Assembly (NCBI GenBank): GCA_009692015.1
Contig: SIAB01000003.1
Coordinates: forward strand, 1 to 41,701
Source of the DNA: Phycisphaerales bacterium
GTDB taxonomy: Bacteria; Planctomycetota; Phycisphaerae; Phycisphaerales; SM1A02
Direction of reading: 5' to 3'
Length of the DNA: 41,701 nt
In this document: positions 8,462 through 16,810 of the stretch, one piece after another
How positions within the stretch are numbered: position 1 is the stretch's first letter
Layout: each line of letters opens with the position of its first letter
Notes under the pieces: model-generated
Database searches by the model: none
Told to the model about the DNA's origin: nothing
Seen by the model: the letters and a program-made list of their open reading frames with translations, nothing else
Translations under genes and position numbers: made by a program

Positions 8462-9598
8462 TCAGCGGGGCGCGAGGGCGCGGGCCGAGGCCGCAACGAT
8501 CGCGCGGTCCATCACGTGTACTTCAGTCGACGCGCCGATCGATTGCAAGAGCGTGACGTTGAGTTGACCACCCAGGTGTTCTCGAAACTCCTCGAGACCA
8601 CGCGCGAGTTGGTCGGTCTGGGCGAGCAGTGGATGCCAAGTCGGCAGGGCGAGCGATTGCAAGCACGCTCGGACACGCGCCGCAACGGTGGCCTCGAGCA
8701 CAGCTGTTCGCACCGCGTATTCACAGTCAAGCGCGATGCCGATCGAGACCGCTTCGCCGTGGGTGATCGTGTAACTGCTCATCGACTCGAGTTTATGCGC
8801 CGCCCAGTGGCCAAAATCGAGTGGGCGCGCTTCATGCAATTCAAATGGATCGCCCCCCGCGGTGATGTGATCCAAATGCAGGGCGGCACTGCGCGCGATG
8901 ATCGGCATTGCAACTGCGAGATCACGCGCCCGAAGGCAGCGAGCATCGCGCTCGATCTGATCGAAGAGTTGCGCATCTCTCAGGCATGCGATCTTGACTG
9001 CCTCGCTGAAGCCGCTCAGAAAATGTTGGTCGGTGAGCGTCGTGAGAAAAAGTTCGTCCGCAATCACCGCCCACGGCACCGCGAATGTGCCAACAAAGTT
9101 CTTCTTGCCAAACTGATTGATGCCGTTCTTGACCCCCATTGCGGCGTCATCCATGGCAAGTGTTGTCGTGGGCATACGAATCAGCCGCACCCCGCGATGC
9201 GCAAGCGTGGCACCGAATCCAACCGCGTCGAGCATCGCGCCGCCGCCGATGGCCAGCACAAAGCTCTTGCGGTCGATGCCGTGGCGATCTGAAGCGGTCA
9301 GCACTTGCTCGTAGACATCAATCGAGTTTTTTGCATCTTCGCCGCCCGACACGATCTCGACCATGCGAAGTTCTGGCAGCTCGTCTCCACAACGCGTGCG
9401 GGCACCCAAGTAGTTCGCAAGTCGATCGGCAAGGTCTGGATGGGCGTGGTGGACGCCGTCATCGATAAAGACAATCAACCTTCGCTCGACACTGTGCGCC
9501 AGAACATCGGCAAGCGCGCTGTTTGCAGGATCAAGTGCGTCGCGGGTGAACTGCACTCGGTGTTGAAAGTCGACTTGAAATGAGCGGTTCTGCGACAT
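8462..9598 (-). CDS. eboD: EboD, 3-dehydroquinate-synthase-like sugar phosphate cyclase of the ebo cluster
   Basis: This 378-residue protein is homologous to 3-dehydroquinate synthase and 2-epi-5-epi-valiolone synthases. It has the nucleotide-binding VLAIGGGAMLDAVGF near residues 115-130, PTTTLAMDDAA near 142-152, a metal ligand Glu in GFSEAVKIA, and the His pair in DFGHWAAHK and THGEAVSIG. EboD is the cyclase-like member of ebo clusters and probably makes or modifies a cyclitol-type metabolite using NAD and a metal. The start at 9598 is preferred to ATG 9643, because 9643 lies inside the terminator hairpin of the upstream htrA gene. TATCCT lies 16 nt before the chosen ATG. It heads the eboD-small gene-eboB unit. 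Confidence 0.87.
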   Translation of the reverse strand: MSQNRSFQVDFQHRVQFTRDALDPANSALADVLAHSVERRLIVFIDDGVHHAHPDLADRLANYLGARTRCGDELPELRMVEIVSGGEDAKNSIDVYEQVLTASDRHGIDRKSFVLAIGGGAMLDAVGFGATLAHRGVRLIRMPTTTLAMDDAAMGVKNGINQFGKKNFVGTFAVPWAVIADELFLTTLTDQHFLSGFSEAVKIACLRDAQLFDQIERDARCLRARDLAVAMPIIARSAALHLDHITAGGDPFELHEARPLDFGHWAAHKLESMSSYTITHGEAVSIGIALDCEYAVRTAVLEATVAARVRACLQSLALPTWHPLLAQTDQLARGLEEFREHLGGQLNVTLLQSIGASTEVHVMDRAIVAASARALAPR

Positions 9599-9630
9599 AG
9601 AGAAGAGACCGCAGAGGATAGATGCGAAAC

Positions 9631-9666
9631 CAAAAAATGCCACGGCGGAGGGCGTTCCGCCGTGGC
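9631..9666 (-). terminator. Intrinsic terminator after htrA
   Basis: A perfect 11-bp stem (9639-9649 with 9656-9666) with a 6-nt loop is followed on the minus strand by an A and six U residues. It lies 69 bp after the htrA stop and 33 bp before the eboD start. It separates the branched-chain catabolic run from the ebo unit. Confidence 0.9.
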
Positions 9667-9735
9667 TTGGTACCCGCGATTACACATCGCAGGCGTGTCC
9701 GCATTTCGTGCGGAACACGAAGGAGATTTGTTGCG

Positions 9736-10764
9736 CTAGGGCAGTGGTCTTGCCTCAAGTGTTGCGGTTGTCGTGAGCAACTGGCCAGCGCGCATCACTT
9801 CGAGTGTGATCGGTGTCTGGGGAGCGTGACTGGCAATCGCGCGCATGAATTGTGCGGGGGTTTTCGCCACGTCGCCGTCGACTGAGACGACGATGTCGCC
9901 CCGTTGCAATCCAGCGCGGTACGCAGGAGTGTCTGCCCCGACGGCGGCAATCAGCACGCCATCGGTCGCGTTGTCACGAATGGGTCGCATCGAAACGCCG
10001 AGCCATCCCCGCTGCACGACTTTGCCCTTCGCAAGCGCATCAACCACGCGCGTCACCACATGGCTGGGAATTGCGAACCCAACTCCAGAACTTCCGCCGG
10101 TCGCAGAGGCGATGCCGCTGTTGATGCCGATGACCTTTCCATCAAGATCGAGTAGAGGACCACCAGAGTTACCAGGATTGATCGCCGCGTCAGTCTGGAT
10201 GTACTCCTCGAAGGTCGAGAGACCCATCCCGTCGCGACCCTTGGCGCTGACGATGCCGGCGGTGACCGTCTGTTCAAGACCAAATGGACTGCCGATCGCG
10301 AGCACCCAGTCACCAGTCTGAATGTCGTTCGAGTCTCCGAACAGCGCGGGAGTGAGTTCTGTTGCGCTGATTCGGATGACCGCGAGATCACTCTCGCGAT
10401 CAATACCAACATGCACGGCACGAAACTCGCGACCATCGGCGAGTTGCACAGATATTTCGTTGCTTCCGGCGATCACATGATTGTTTGTGACGATCATGCC
10501 ATCCTTTGAGAGGATTACCCCAGTTCCTTCACCGTGCCCACGCGCCGAAGTTGTCGTAATCGCAACGACGCTCGGGCTTGCTCGGCGCGCAACTTCGCGA
10601 AATGCCCGCGAGAGTGCCCGCGCGTAACTCAGATCAGCCGAGACTGTGTTGGTGGGGGGCGCGCGGCCTTCAGCCACTGCACTCGCATTCGCCCCAGTCA
10701 TTCCAACGACCACTGTGATTGTCGCGAGTGCCGCGCGTGTTCGGTGTTGTCTCGAGTCGCCCAT
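9736..10764 (-). CDS. HtrA/DegP-like serine protease with one PDZ domain
   Basis: This 342-residue protein has an N-terminal signal or anchor (about 11-32), a trypsin-like S1C protease domain with the triad His96 (NNHVI), Asp126 (ESDLAVI) and Ser200 (GNSGGPL), and one C-terminal PDZ domain (about 245-335). This is the DegS/HtrA layout, acting in the periplasm on misfolded or signal proteins. The start at 10764 has a strong AAGGAGG at 7 nt; the ATG at 10770 touches that site and is unlikely. A 7-bp inverted repeat in the leader reaches into the ribosome site. It is the last gene before a strong terminator, 59 bp downstream of the TrmH-family gene. Confidence 0.92.
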   Translation of the reverse strand: MGDSRQHRTRAALATITVVVGMTGANASAVAEGRAPPTNTVSADLSYARALSRAFREVARRASPSVVAITTTSARGHGEGTGVILSKDGMIVTNNHVIAGSNEISVQLADGREFRAVHVGIDRESDLAVIRISATELTPALFGDSNDIQTGDWVLAIGSPFGLEQTVTAGIVSAKGRDGMGLSTFEEYIQTDAAINPGNSGGPLLDLDGKVIGINSGIASATGGSSGVGFAIPSHVVTRVVDALAKGKVVQRGWLGVSMRPIRDNATDGVLIAAVGADTPAYRAGLQRGDIVVSVDGDVAKTPAQFMRAIASHAPQTPITLEVMRAGQLLTTTATLEARPLP

Positions 10765-10775
10765 TTCCATTCCTC

Positions 10776-10796
10776 CTTCGTAGCAGTCTTACGAAG
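10776..10796 (-). promoter_or_regulatory. Inverted repeat in the htrA leader overlapping the ribosome site
   Basis: CTTCGTA and TACGAAG form a perfect 7-bp stem with a 7-nt loop. The 3' arm includes the first three bases (AAG) of the AAGGAGG site used by htrA. It could be an RNA fold that limits ribosome access or an operator half-site pair. I cannot tell which. Confidence 0.4.
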
Positions 10797-10823
10797 CGCG
10801 TGCGAGAGAGGTTCAGGCAATGT

Positions 10824-11654
10824 TCATGCGATGTTCGAAAGTCGATGCAGACAGATGCTTGCTGCAACTGCGGCGTTCAGTGAGTCGACCGCCGACGCGA
10901 TTGAAATGCGCACGCACGCCGTCGAAATCGCCCGAACAGCAGGCGATATGCCGGCGTACTCGCCGCCCACCACAAGCACTGTTGGCGGTGTACTGCGCGC
11001 CCGACCATCGAACTGCGCGATGTCGCGCGCATCACCGTGGCAGACCGCACAGAGAATGCGTAAATCATCGCGTTGCGATTTCATTCGCGCGAGCGTGGCG
11101 CTGAGATCATCGCTCCATGCGAATGGGATGCGCAGTGCGTATCCCATCGAGACGCGCACCACCTTTCGGTAAAGCGGATCGTGCGAGTTGCCCGAGAGGA
11201 TCACGCCGCCCACGCCAAACGCCGCGGCGCTCCGAAAGATTGCGCCAACGTTGTCCATGTTGCCGACCCCATCGAGCGCAACGAGCAGTCGATCGGTCGC
11301 AAATGGCGCTTCACTCACCGAACGCGCGTCGAGTTGGCCACGCGTGCCAATGGCAAGCACGCCGCGGTGCACATCGAAACCGGCGGTCTGCTGCATCAGC
11401 GCATCATCAACAACAAAGATCGAGAGGTCGCAGCGCGCCGCTTGGGCAGCCGCGATTACGCGCGGGGCGAGGCGATCCGAGGTGAGCACACTTCTCGTGA
11501 GCCCTGGAATCGTCAACATCGTTTCGAGTATCGGCAGCGTCTCACCGACGAAGACTCCCTCTGCTCGGCGCGCTCCAGAGAGATCGCGCTCGCGCAGAAA
11601 GCGGTAGTCGCTCAGGCGAGGATCATCAATATCGGTGATGCGAATCGGCAGCAC
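10824..11654 (-). CDS. TrmH/SpoU family RNA 2'-O-methyltransferase
   Basis: This 276-residue protein has an N-terminal substrate-binding region (about 1-105) and a SPOUT knot domain with the three family motifs: NVGAIFRSAAAFG near 133-145, VLVVGGEYAGIS near 226-237 and the C-terminal VDSLNAAVAAS. Such enzymes methylate ribose 2'-OH in tRNA or rRNA with S-adenosylmethionine; the target base cannot be inferred. The second motif has GEYAGIS where many relatives have GSEGxGL, but the Glu is kept. The start is a GTG 7 bp after the E2 stop, so it is probably co-transcribed with the dehydrogenase genes. Confidence 0.88.
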   Translation of the reverse strand: MLPIRITDIDDPRLSDYRFLRERDLSGARRAEGVFVGETLPILETMLTIPGLTRSVLTSDRLAPRVIAAAQAARCDLSIFVVDDALMQQTAGFDVHRGVLAIGTRGQLDARSVSEAPFATDRLLVALDGVGNMDNVGAIFRSAAAFGVGGVILSGNSHDPLYRKVVRVSMGYALRIPFAWSDDLSATLARMKSQRDDLRILCAVCHGDARDIAQFDGRARSTPPTVLVVGGEYAGISPAVRAISTACVRISIASAVDSLNAAVAASICLHRLSNIA

Positions 11655-11661
11655 AGCACTG

Positions 11662-13014
11662 TTACTGCGTGAACTCGTGCGGATTCTCGAGCAACCGAAT
11701 CACTTCGTTGAGAAAGCGCACTGACTCGGCGCCATCGACCACGCGGTGGTCACACGAGATCGAGAGGGGAAGCACAAGTCCTGCATAGAACTTGCCATCC
11801 TTTACGAGAACCCGCTCGCGGGCCCGACCTGCGGCGAGAATTGCAACCTCGGGATAGTTGATGATCGGCGTCGCGAACATTCCGCCATACGAACCGACGT
11901 TTGAAATCGTGAATGTGCCACCAAGCGACTCTTCGCGCGAAATCGAACGATCTTTGCATTTACTCGCCAGAGTTCGAATCGACTTTCCCAACTCAACAGC
12001 GGACAGGCGATCGGCATCGCGAATCACAGGCACCATGAGTCCAGAGTCGGTGTCGACGGCCACGCCGAGATTGATGACACCCTTGATGAGGATTTCATTG
12101 GCCGCATCATCGACGTTTGCATTGAGTGATGGAAAGGTGCGCAGTGCGCGGCAGACGGCGATCATCACGAATGGAAGCATCGACATCTTCTCGCCGATGA
12201 CGCGCGAATACTCGCGGCGTTTGATGTCGAGTTGTGTGACGTCAGCTTCGTCCATTGCGGTGAAGTGCACGGCGGTTTGCACCGATCGGGCAAGCGCCTC
12301 GGCGATCTTGCGCCGCATGCCACGAAAAGGAATGCGCTGCGAGACGCCATCCTTATCGACTGGCGGAAGTTTGGCTGGTGCTGGCACAGCGCGTGCAACA
12401 AATCCAGAAGCGCTGCCTGTTTTGGGGGCGCTCGCAGATGACGCAACGTCGGTCGCGGTGACGCGGCCGCCGCGACCTGTACCGCCGACTGTGTTGATAT
12501 CGATCGAGAGTTCGCGGGCGATGCGCCTGACTGCTGGAGTTGCAAGCGCCTTGGCAGCAACCTTCACAACTTCGTGTTCACTCTCGCGCCGCGCGAAGCG
12601 GGTGCTGACACTCAGTGTGCCCTGCATGCTGCCGACGACCGTTCCTTGATCTTCACTCGCGCCCTTCACCGCTGCTGCAACTTGACCCGAGACACATGCA
12701 GGAGGCGGCGCTGACGCTACCGCCGCCACTGTCGCGCTCTTTGTGGTCACGGTCGACGCGGTGTATCGCACCAAGACCGCCGCGACCTTGATGATGTCGC
12801 CTTCTTTGCCGCAGAGTTCTGTGATTGTGCCAGCCCAAGGACTCGGAACTTCAACGAGCGCCTTGTCAGTCTGCATCTCAGCCATAGGCTGCGACTCTTT
12901 GACGGTTTCACCAGCCTTCACGAGCCAACGGATGAGTTCAGCTTCTACCAACCCCTCGCCGAGATCGGGTAAGAGAAAGTGACTCTTGTCTGCGGGTTGT
13001 TTGAGTCCAGCCAT
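11662..13014 (-). CDS. 2-oxoacid dehydrogenase E2 component (dihydrolipoamide acyltransferase)
   Basis: This 450-residue protein has a lipoyl domain with Lys51 in the MQTDKALVEV motif, a flexible linker, a peripheral subunit-binding domain (about 155-195; TPAVRRIARELSID) and a catalytic domain ending in DHRVVDG (His423, Asp427). It transfers the acyl group from lipoamide to CoA as the core of the multienzyme complex. There is one lipoyl domain, as in branched-chain and many Gram-positive-type pyruvate complexes. Neighbouring leucine dehydrogenase and acyl-CoA genes favour the branched-chain 2-oxoacid complex, but pyruvate remains possible. No E3 gene is in the window. TATTCT 6 nt before the ATG suggests an internal promoter in addition to read-through from E1-beta, 36 bp upstream. 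Confidence 0.9.
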   Translation of the reverse strand: MAGLKQPADKSHFLLPDLGEGLVEAELIRWLVKAGETVKESQPMAEMQTDKALVEVPSPWAGTITELCGKEGDIIKVAAVLVRYTASTVTTKSATVAAVASAPPPACVSGQVAAAVKGASEDQGTVVGSMQGTLSVSTRFARRESEHEVVKVAAKALATPAVRRIARELSIDINTVGGTGRGGRVTATDVASSASAPKTGSASGFVARAVPAPAKLPPVDKDGVSQRIPFRGMRRKIAEALARSVQTAVHFTAMDEADVTQLDIKRREYSRVIGEKMSMLPFVMIAVCRALRTFPSLNANVDDAANEILIKGVINLGVAVDTDSGLMVPVIRDADRLSAVELGKSIRTLASKCKDRSISREESLGGTFTISNVGSYGGMFATPIINYPEVAILAAGRARERVLVKDGKFYAGLVLPLSISCDHRVVDGAESVRFLNEVIRLLENPHEFTQ

Positions 13015-13020
13015 GGGAAG

Positions 13021-13026
13021 AGAATA
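13021..13026 (-). promoter_or_regulatory. -10 element before the E2 gene (leaderless type)
   Basis: TATTCT is followed by 6 nt and the ATG at 13014. A TCGACC -35-like hexamer lies 18 bp upstream of it, giving one of the better promoter matches in the window. Confidence 0.5.
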
Positions 13027-13050
13027 AGCCTTCGTTGGTAAGTGGGTCGA

Positions 13051-14019
13051 TCAGAATGAAAGGGCCGCGTCGATCGCTCCAGAAATGCGGGCAGCATCAG
13101 GCATGTAGTTCAATTCCAACTTGTAATAAGGCATAATCGTGTCAAAGCCAGTGACGCGCTGCACCGGCGCTTCGAGATACAAGAAGCACCGCTCCATGAT
13201 CTGCGCAGCAACTTCTGCTCCCATACCACCCGTGCGCGGCGCTTCGTGCACAACAACGCAACGCCCCGTCTTCTTGACACTCGTCTCGATTGCATCAAGA
13301 TCCATTGGATAGATCGTGCGCAGATCAATCAATTCGATCGAGCGCGACGATTTCTCGATGCTCTCCATGCACTGCAGGACACTCGCCCCCCAACTGATGA
13401 CGGTGAGATCGGTGCCCTCGCAGACAATGCGCGCCTTGCCGATTGGAATTGTGTACTCATCTTCAGGCACCTCTTCGCGGTAGGCACGGTAGATGCGCTT
13501 TGGTTCGAAGAAAATGACAGGGTCAGGATCGCGAATCGCGCTGATGAGAAGTCCCTTTGCGTCATAGGGAGAACTCGGCATCACAACTTTGAGCCCAGGC
13601 TGATGGCAGTAGATCGTTTCAGGTGAATCGCTGTGCAACTCTGGCGCGTGAATGCCACCACCAACAGGCACGCGAATCGTCAGCGGAATCGTGATTGTGC
13701 CGCGGGTGCGAGTGCGCATGCGCGCGGCGTGACTACAAATCTGGTCGTAGGCCGGTCCCAAGAATCCATCGAACTGAATCTCTGGGATGGGTCGCAGCCC
13801 AGCCATCGCAAGTCCGATCGACGTGCCGATGATTCCGCTCTCGGCAAGTGGCGTGTCGACGACGCGGCGGGCGCCGAATCGTTTGTGCAATCCTTCAGTG
13901 ACTCGAAAGACACCGCCGTTTGGGCCGACATCTTCCCCGAGCAATAGCACACGTTCGTCGCGCTCCATCTCTTGGATGAGTGCAAGGTTGATCGCTTGAA
14001 CAAGGTTGAGATTTGCCAT
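13051..14019 (-). CDS. 2-oxoacid dehydrogenase E1 component, beta subunit
   Basis: This 322-residue protein shows the E1-beta hallmarks: LNLVQAINLAL at the start, GEDVGPNGGVFRVTEGL near 28-45, DTPLAESGIIGTSIGLAMAG near 55-75, EIQFDGFLGPAYDQI near 80-95, and C-terminal HEAPRTGGMGAEVAAQI and RVTGFDT. With the alpha subunit it forms the thiamine-diphosphate enzyme that decarboxylates the 2-oxoacid and acylates E2 lipoamide. The start has AAGGA 9 nt upstream, lying within the end of the alpha gene, and the two genes are 3 bp apart, so translation is probably coupled. Confidence 0.93.
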   Translation of the reverse strand: MANLNLVQAINLALIQEMERDERVLLLGEDVGPNGGVFRVTEGLHKRFGARRVVDTPLAESGIIGTSIGLAMAGLRPIPEIQFDGFLGPAYDQICSHAARMRTRTRGTITIPLTIRVPVGGGIHAPELHSDSPETIYCHQPGLKVVMPSSPYDAKGLLISAIRDPDPVIFFEPKRIYRAYREEVPEDEYTIPIGKARIVCEGTDLTVISWGASVLQCMESIEKSSRSIELIDLRTIYPMDLDAIETSVKKTGRCVVVHEAPRTGGMGAEVAAQIMERCFLYLEAPVQRVTGFDTIMPYYKLELNYMPDAARISGAIDAALSF

Positions 14020-14022
14020 GGG

Positions 14023-15129
14023 TTAGTGTCCTTTCGCCGCCACGGGAGCCTGGGATGCGAGCGAGTGCGTCTGCATCATGTCGCGTTGATGGGCAAGGTC
14101 GGCAGATAACTCGGCGAAGGTGTGATTGAAGACATCAGAGACTTCGGGCGCAACGATCTCTTCGGCGCGCGCAACCGCGGCCGCGACTTCGATCTCAATG
14201 CGAGCTTGCATCACTTCTTGCTTCGATGAGTTCCAGAGTTTCTTGCGCTCGAGCAAGTTGCGCGTGCGCAAGAGTGGATCGCGTTCTTTCCACACATCCA
14301 CCTCGGCCTGGTCGCGGTAGCGCCGCGCATCATCGGCGGTCGTGTGATCACCGAGTCTGTAGGTCACCATTTCTATGAAGGTCGGACGCGACTCTTCGCG
14401 GGCGCGCGCCGCAGCTTGCTTCACTGCGTAGGCGCAGGCAAAGATGTCGTTACCGTCGACTTGCACGACGGGCATGCCGTAGGCAATGCCGCGCTGTGCG
14501 ACGGTTGGTGCGCTGCACTGAATTCTTCCTGGAACGCTGATTGCCCAGAAATTGTTTTGGCAGCAGAAGACGACTGGAAGATCAAGGTTCGCCGCGAAGT
14601 TCGCCGCCTCGTGAAAGTCACCTTCACTCGTGGCGCCATCCCCAAAGAACGTGCACGAGATCTGCTTTTCGCCGCGGTATTTCGCAGCCCACGCCAGCCC
14701 TGCGGCGTGCAACATCTGCGTGCCGATTGGCACAGCGATCGGCGTGGCGAAGTGCGCGCGCGGCATCGCGTTTCCGCGCTCGTCACCCATCCAGTGCAAC
14801 AGGATCGATTCCATGGGAATGCCGCGCCAGAACAGTCCACAATTCTCGCGGTAACAGGTGACAAGCCAATCATCTTTGTTCAGTACATACGCGGCCGCCA
14901 GGCTGGTGGCCTCTTGTCCCATGTTCTGTGGATAGGTACCCATGCGACCAGAGCGCTGCAACTTGAATGCAACTTCATCGAGGTATCGGCACGATGACAT
15001 CGCCTCATAGAGCTTCACAAGGTCTGCGTCTGGGATCAGTCCCGCGCCGAGTTTTTCGTCGTAGTTTCCATGCTCGTCGAGGATCGAAACGCGTTCGATC
15101 TCCAGTTTCAGAATGCTTGTGATCGGCAT
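14023..15129 (-). CDS. 2-oxoacid dehydrogenase E1 component, alpha subunit
   Basis: The product has 368 residues. The thiamine diphosphate motif starts at FFGDGATSEGDFHEAANFA and closes with the downstream NN pair of CCQNN (GDG-X(n)-NN). YRENCGLFWRG and RLGDHTTADDARRYR are the substrate-channel and phosphorylation-loop regions of E1-alpha. It makes the decarboxylase with the beta subunit. The ORF is open to 15279, but homology and a TACACT box 6 nt before ATG 15129 fix the start there; no Shine-Dalgarno is present. The order alpha-beta-E2 is the usual one. A branched-chain substrate is inferred from context. Confidence 0.92.
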   Translation of the reverse strand: MPITSILKLEIERVSILDEHGNYDEKLGAGLIPDADLVKLYEAMSSCRYLDEVAFKLQRSGRMGTYPQNMGQEATSLAAAYVLNKDDWLVTCYRENCGLFWRGIPMESILLHWMGDERGNAMPRAHFATPIAVPIGTQMLHAAGLAWAAKYRGEKQISCTFFGDGATSEGDFHEAANFAANLDLPVVFCCQNNFWAISVPGRIQCSAPTVAQRGIAYGMPVVQVDGNDIFACAYAVKQAAARAREESRPTFIEMVTYRLGDHTTADDARRYRDQAEVDVWKERDPLLRTRNLLERKKLWNSSKQEVMQARIEIEVAAAVARAEEIVAPEVSDVFNHTFAELSADLAHQRDMMQTHSLASQAPVAAKGH

Positions 15130-15135
15130 TGAAAA

Positions 15136-15141
15136 AGTGTA
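15136..15141 (-). promoter_or_regulatory. -10 element for the 2-oxoacid dehydrogenase unit (leaderless type)
   Basis: TACACT is followed by 6 nt (T-rich, no ribosome site) and the ATG at 15129. It lies 50 bp after the gamma-glutamyltransferase stop, so the dehydrogenase genes can be expressed separately from the genes upstream. Confidence 0.5.
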
Positions 15142-15190
15142 GCGGCGATGGCGTTTCTCACCGAATCGACACGCGATCTGCCGCCGCGAG

Positions 15191-16810
15191 TTATCGCGCA
15201 GCAACAAGTCCGTCGGCGCGCAGATCGCTCGCACCCATCCACCCATCTGCCATCTGCACGATCGCCTGCCCGCGCCCAAATGTCACCGATCGCTCAGAGG
15301 CGATGGAGATCTCATGCCCGCGCGATGCGAGCGTTGCGACAGTTTCTGCGGCGAATCCAGGTTCGAGTTGGATGCTCTTCTCGCGCATCCACTGCCAACG
15401 TGGCGCGTCGAGCGCGGCCTGCGCATTCTGGCCATGATCAACCATGCGCGTGATGACTTGGGTGTGACCTTGCGGCTGCATGAATCCGCCCATGACTCCG
15501 AATGCCATCGCAGCCTCTTCGCCCGCTGCCGTGCGGCGCGTGACGAACCCGGGAATGATCGTGTGGTATGGGCGTTTATTGGGGGCCACACAATTTGGAT
15601 GACCCACTTCGAGATTGAAGCACGCTCCGCGATTCTGCATGGCGATACCAGTGTTTGGAATGACGATGCCCGATCCAAAGCCCATGTAGTTGCTCTGAAT
15701 GAACGAGATCATCATGCCGCGCGAATCGGCGGCGCAGAGATAGACCGTGCCTCCTGGTCGTGGAACACCACTACTGAAATCTTGGGCGCGCGACCGATCG
15801 ATGCGCGCGGCGAGTGCAGCGATGCGATCACGCGCCAGCAACTCGGCAACGGTCACCCGCATGTGTGCCGGATCTGCGACGTGTGTATGCGCATCCGCGA
15901 ATCCAAGTTTGATCGCCTCGATCGAGATGTGCAGGGCATCTGGGCAATCGGGCGAGAGCGATGCAATGTCGAAGTGTTCGAGAATCGCAAGCGCGATGAG
16001 TGCGGCGATGCCCTGTCCATTTGGAGCGATCTCATGGGCTCGAAAACCCCGGTAATCCTGCGAGATTGGCGCCGAAAAGTCGCTGCGGTGTGCCTCAAGA
16101 TCGCTCAGCCGCAGGTGTCCACCAGCGGCGCGCGCCGCGGCGTCGATGGCAGCAGCAAGTTCGCCTTCGTACATGGCATCTCCACCACTCTGCGCGATCA
16201 ACTCGAGCGTTCGCGCGTGTTGTGCGAGCACCATGCGCGCGCCGGCGACGGGCGCAGCGCCATCCTTGAGAAACGTCTTAGACCACTCGGCAGTGTTGTT
16301 GCGCTTTGAATAGACCGCGGCGGCGCGCTGCCACAACTTTGCGGTGAGCGGCGCGACTTGGAAGCCGTTGCGTGCGTAGTCGATCGCTGGTGCGAGCAAA
16401 TCTGCAAATGGAAGTCGCCCAAAGTTCTTCGAGAGGTCAGCCCAAAGCGCAACTTGTCCGGGTGTTGTGACTGGCAGCCACCCATCGGTCGGAATCGTTG
16501 TGCCAGAGAAACAATCGCGCGTGAGTGCAGTCGGGGAGCGCCCACTTCCGTTTGCGCCGTGCAGGGTTGTGCCATCCCAGATCAGCGCGAAAGCGTCACC
16601 GCCGATTCCGTTTGTGGTTGGTTCAACAACGGTCAACACAGCGGCAGTTGCGATGGCCGCATCGACCGCTGATCCGCCGCGCTGCAGCATTTCGAGGCCG
16701 ACCTGGGCGGCAAGTGGTTGACTGGTCGCGACCATCGCGCGACCGAAAACGAGTTGCCGCTGCGATGGGTAGGGCAGATCACCAGAGCATGGGATCGCAC
16801 TCAAGATCAC
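15191..16810 (-). CDS. Gamma-glutamyltransferase (Ntn hydrolase, self-processing)
   Basis: This 539-residue member of the gamma-glutamyltranspeptidase family has the N-terminal MVATSQPLAAQVGLEMLQRGGSAVDAA-type region (around residues 26-53) and NGIGGDAFALIWD near 67-79. The likely autocatalytic nucleophile is Thr355 in GGTVYLCAAD, followed by GFGSG and NRG motifs in the small subunit. These enzymes cleave or transfer gamma-glutamyl groups, for example from glutathione. No signal peptide is obvious, unlike classical periplasmic GGT, so it may be a cytoplasmic paralogue with another substrate. Its start overlaps the stop of the membrane protein gene by 4 bp (ATGA), tying it to leucine dehydrogenase. 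Confidence 0.9.
   Translation of the reverse strand: MILSAIPCSGDLPYPSQRQLVFGRAMVATSQPLAAQVGLEMLQRGGSAVDAAIATAAVLTVVEPTTNGIGGDAFALIWDGTTLHGANGSGRSPTALTRDCFSGTTIPTDGWLPVTTPGQVALWADLSKNFGRLPFADLLAPAIDYARNGFQVAPLTAKLWQRAAAVYSKRNNTAEWSKTFLKDGAAPVAGARMVLAQHARTLELIAQSGGDAMYEGELAAAIDAAARAAGGHLRLSDLEAHRSDFSAPISQDYRGFRAHEIAPNGQGIAALIALAILEHFDIASLSPDCPDALHISIEAIKLGFADAHTHVADPAHMRVTVAELLARDRIAALAARIDRSRAQDFSSGVPRPGGTVYLCAADSRGMMISFIQSNYMGFGSGIVIPNTGIAMQNRGACFNLEVGHPNCVAPNKRPYHTIIPGFVTRRTAAGEEAAMAFGVMGGFMQPQGHTQVITRMVDHGQNAQAALDAPRWQWMREKSIQLEPGFAAETVATLASRGHEISIASERSVTFGRGQAIVQMADGWMGASDLRADGLVAAR

Noticed and set aside
9599-9643. Upstream ATG at 9643 as the eboD start
   Set aside because: It lies inside the perfect terminator stem of htrA, and the extra residues have no family match.
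15130-15279. 50-residue N-terminal extension of E1-alpha
   Set aside because: It overlaps the coding end of gamma-glutamyltransferase, has no family similarity and crosses the TACACT box.
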